Shown piece after piece: positions 62,105 through 64,000 of a stretch of DNA of 64,000 nucleotides (position 1 is its first letter; every line of letters starts with the position of its first letter). Made by a program: the position numbers and the translations under genes. Origin of the DNA: Clostridia bacterium (GTDB taxonomy: Bacteria; Bacillota; Clostridia; Oscillospirales; Acutalibacteraceae). The notes under the pieces were generated by a model, which saw only the letters and a program-made list of their open reading frames with translations, made no database searches and was not told the origin of the DNA. The stretch covers positions 1 through 64,000 of the forward strand of contig JAGAQV010000016.1 in NCBI GenBank assembly GCA_017622555.1, given 5' to 3'.

Positions 62105-62917
62105 TTAAGGCAAATAATATTCAAAAATTGAAAGCCAGCCTTCCTTTTCAGCTTCCTTTTGACTTTCCTTCGTTCTAAGCGTCCAGCCAACCATTTGCAT
62201 TTTCCAAAGCTTTTTGCAAAGAACGGTTGATATGTTTTTGCGGTGACTGAAATTATATGCCACAAAATCGGGTTTTGTTAAAAAGTTTAAAAGGCTGTTT
62301 GTAAGCAAAAGCTTTATAAAGAAATTTAATTTATCGTTAGTTTTAAAAAAGTTTTGACAAAGCTGACCACGAACAATTTCAGGTCGGTTTTTCTTAAGCC
62401 ATAAAATACAGCGTGGGTCAAAGCTTTCAATACAGTAAGCGCCATTATAATCCTTTAGCATATCAGCAGCCGCCTTTGCCAAAGCGGTTTGGTTTTTAAG
62501 AGGCTTTAATTCTACAATAATTGGGGCGGTGCCATTGTATAAATCAAGCACCTCTTTAAAGGTGGGAATAGTGTCCTCCCCGTTTTCAAGCGAATAGTTT
62601 TTAAGCTCGTCAATGGTTAAATCCTCAATATTGCCTTCAGCCCCTGTGGTACGCTTTAATGCGCAGTCGTGAATAACTGCTAAATTGCCGTCTTTTAAAA
62701 GGTGAACGTCAAGCTCAATGCCGTAGCCCTTTTCTTTTGCAAGTCGAAAGGCAGTCATTGAGTTTTCAGCAACGCCGTTACCGTGAAGACCACGGTGGGC
62801 ATAGTTAAAGCCCTGTAGCTCACTAAGCTTTTTATAACCAACCCTGCCACGAATGGCAAGTAAATATAGAATAATAAGTAAAACAACAGCAATAGCGGCG
62901 TAAATCAATGAAATCAC
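62105..62917 (-). CDS. ugpQ: Glycerophosphodiester phosphodiesterase
   Basis: The 270-residue enzyme splits glycerophosphodiesters to glycerol 3-phosphate and an alcohol. It has an N-terminal membrane helix (about 3-22) and the GDPD signature: YAHRGLHGNGVAENSMTAF (His and Arg, then Glu), GIELDVHLLKDG (metal-binding Glu and Asp) and VIHDC (His). The anchor places it at the membrane. It could recycle lipid or glycerol-phosphate wall polymer parts. It is the first gene of a pair with the zinc-ribbon protein. Confidence 0.9.
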   Translation of the reverse strand: MISLIYAAIAVVLLIILYLLAIRGRVGYKKLSELQGFNYAHRGLHGNGVAENSMTAFRLAKEKGYGIELDVHLLKDGNLAVIHDCALKRTTGAEGNIEDLTIDELKNYSLENGEDTIPTFKEVLDLYNGTAPIIVELKPLKNQTALAKAAADMLKDYNGAYCIESFDPRCILWLKKNRPEIVRGQLCQNFFKTNDKLNFFIKLLLTNSLLNFLTKPDFVAYNFSHRKNISTVLCKKLWKMQMVGWTLRTKESQKEAEKEGWLSIFEYYLP

Positions 62918-62939
62918 CCTTTAATCAATTTGTGTAAAT

Positions 62940-62968
62940 ATTATACCATTAATTTTTGACGAATGCAA
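62940..62968 (-). promoter_or_regulatory. Promoter of ugpQ
   Basis: On the minus strand TTGCAT (62968-62963), 17 bases, TATAAT (62945-62940) with TGG as an extended -10. Confidence 0.8.
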
Positions 62969-62997
62969 TTATATTAACCCTTAGGGCTTATATTTTC

Positions 62998-63026
62998 TTG
63001 ACTTTTAGTTTTTGGCATTTTAAAAT
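62998..63026 (+). promoter_or_regulatory. Promoter of the GH32 gene
   Basis: TTGACT (62998-63003), 17 bases, TAAAAT (63021-63026). Confidence 0.75.
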
Positions 63027-63049
63027 TAAGGTGCGAATGGGGTGTTAGT

Positions 63050-64000
63050 ATGGATTATAATACAAAGCTTAAATACCATTTTAAAACCAAAAAGGGTTGG
63101 ATAAACGACCCCAACGGGCTAGTTTATTTTAAGGGCTGGTACCATTTGTTTTATCAGCATTGCCCTAATTATGAACATCCTAATTTCGAGCCGATGCATT
63201 GGGGACACGCCCGCACAAAAGACTTTTTAAACTGGGAAGAGCTTCCCATTGCGCTTTATCCAGATGCGCCTTATGATAACGAGGGCTGTTGGTCGGGTAC
63301 GGCTATTGAAAAGGACGGGGTTTTATACCTTTTTTATGCTTCGATTCACACGAAATCGGGCCATACACAGCACACCGAAAGTGTAAGCATAGCCTATTCT
63401 GAAGATGGCATTAACTTTAAAAAGTATGAAGGCAATCCAGTAATAAAAGGCTTCAATGAGTTCGGTGCACACGATTTTCGTGATCCCGCAATTACCCGCA
63501 TTGATGGGGTTTATTATCTTGTAATGGCGACAGGTAATATGGAAAAAACTAAAGCAAGGCTACTTTTATATAAAAGCGAAAACCTTTTTGACTGGCATTT
63601 TTCAGGCATAATGAGCGAATGGGACAACTGCATTTACGCTGAATGCCCGTCGTTTATGCCATGCGGTGATAAATTGTTGCTTGCCTGTTCGGTTTGCAAG
63701 GCTGACTGGTCGCATTATTTTGAAATAAAGTACGGTCATTTTGAAAAAGATGTTTTTGTGAGCGACATCGTGGGCGAGGTTGACAAGGGCCCCGACCAAT
63801 ATGCCGGACAAATCTTTCGTGACCACAAGGGCCGCACAATTTTAATGTCGTGGATACCGGGTTGGCCTTATAAAAATTATAAGGAAAAGGATGTCGGCTG
63901 TATGTCGGTTCCACGGGAAATATTTTTGCGTGATGGTAAGGTTTGCGGTTGGCCCGTTGAGGAAGTTAGGTACTTGCTGAAAGATAATGACCCTGCATTA
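63050..64000 (+). CDS. Glycoside hydrolase family 32 (fructosidase), partial
   Basis: The frame is open from ATG 63050 to the window end, 317 codons, so the gene is cut at its 3' end. All three GH32 catalytic motifs are present: WINDPNG with nucleophile Asp20, FRDP with Asp145, and YAECPS with acid/base Glu198. The five-blade propeller is nearly complete. No signal peptide is seen, so it probably splits sucrose, sucrose phosphate or imported fructo-oligosaccharides in the cytoplasm. GGGGTG lies five bases before the ATG. The exact substrate cannot be told. Confidence 0.92.
   Translation, partial: MDYNTKLKYHFKTKKGWINDPNGLVYFKGWYHLFYQHCPNYEHPNFEPMHWGHARTKDFLNWEELPIALYPDAPYDNEGCWSGTAIEKDGVLYLFYASIHTKSGHTQHTESVSIAYSEDGINFKKYEGNPVIKGFNEFGAHDFRDPAITRIDGVYYLVMATGNMEKTKARLLLYKSENLFDWHFSGIMSEWDNCIYAECPSFMPCGDKLLLACSVCKADWSHYFEIKYGHFEKDVFVSDIVGEVDKGPDQYAGQIFRDHKGRTILMSWIPGWPYKNYKEKDVGCMSVPREIFLRDGKVCGWPVEEVRYLLKDNDPAL

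Overview
The window looks like a chromosomal segment of an anaerobic, low-to-moderate GC Clostridia bacterium, most likely a gut member of the Oscillospiraceae/Ruminococcaceae. I infer this from the GlgC-GlgD-GlgA glycogen locus with its catalytically degenerate GlgD, a six-gene Rnf complex in the clostridial order C-D-G-E-A-B, zinc-type S14 and S4, a KOW protein between map and infA, and Shine-Dalgarno-rich genes with GTG and TTG starts. No species can be named from the sequence alone.

Layout. 1-0.7 kb: a probable 6S RNA 3' end, tRNA-Arg(CCT) and a DUF2975 membrane protein. 0.7-5.4 kb: a ComEC-type protein without its nuclease domain, holA, rnmV and a DUF1846 gene. 5.5-9.4 kb: glycogen synthesis (glgC, glgD, glgA). 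9.4-18.5 kb: uppP, an esterase, putP, an RluA-type pseudouridine synthase, radC, two CNNM/CBS membrane proteins and malQ. 18.6-23.5 kb: rnfCDGEAB. 23.6-26.4 kb: rpsO and pnp, each behind a structured leader. 26.5-30.7 kb: a frameshifted XRE regulator, a PqqD-like gene coupled to an OPT transporter, and pepD. 30.7-31.7 kb: a lipoprotein with a minisatellite. 31.8-47.8 kb: the S10-spc-alpha ribosomal superoperon from rpsJ to rplQ, with a long leader and a 274-bp inverted-repeat element between rpoA and rplQ. 48.0-48.8 kb: initiator tRNA followed by tRNA-derived repeats. 48.8-57.3 kb: a secreted barnase-like ribonuclease, then a seven-gene cell-envelope operon. 57.3-58.7 kb: a nested palindromic element, udk and a patch of decayed gene ends. 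58.8-64 kb: a membrane protein, an MFS transporter, a short ORF, a zinc-ribbon membrane protein, a glycerophosphodiesterase and the start of a GH32 fructosidase that runs off the window.

The most unusual system is the 50.2-57.3 kb operon. It encodes a membrane-anchored Ig/transglutaminase-like protein, an Asp/Glu racemase-family enzyme, an amino-acid adenylating enzyme, a carrier protein, an MBOAT acyltransferase, an SGNH-type protein with Cys in place of the nucleophilic Ser, and a lipoprotein. The four central genes have the same logic as dltA-dltC-dltB-dltD, which esterifies teichoic acids with D-alanine. The built-in racemase suggests that a different D-amino acid, possibly D-Asp or D-Glu, may be loaded; this is an inference. 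The second theme is palindromic DNA. Several gaps hold small hairpins joined by a GTGATAT-like spacer, copies of tRNA-fMet pieces, or a terminal-inverted-repeat element. These look like non-autonomous or self-nesting repeats that settle between genes, even inside the ribosomal superoperon.

Most transcription units have a visible promoter with a 17-base spacer and often an extended -10, and most end in a clear stem-loop terminator, frequently shared by convergent genes.
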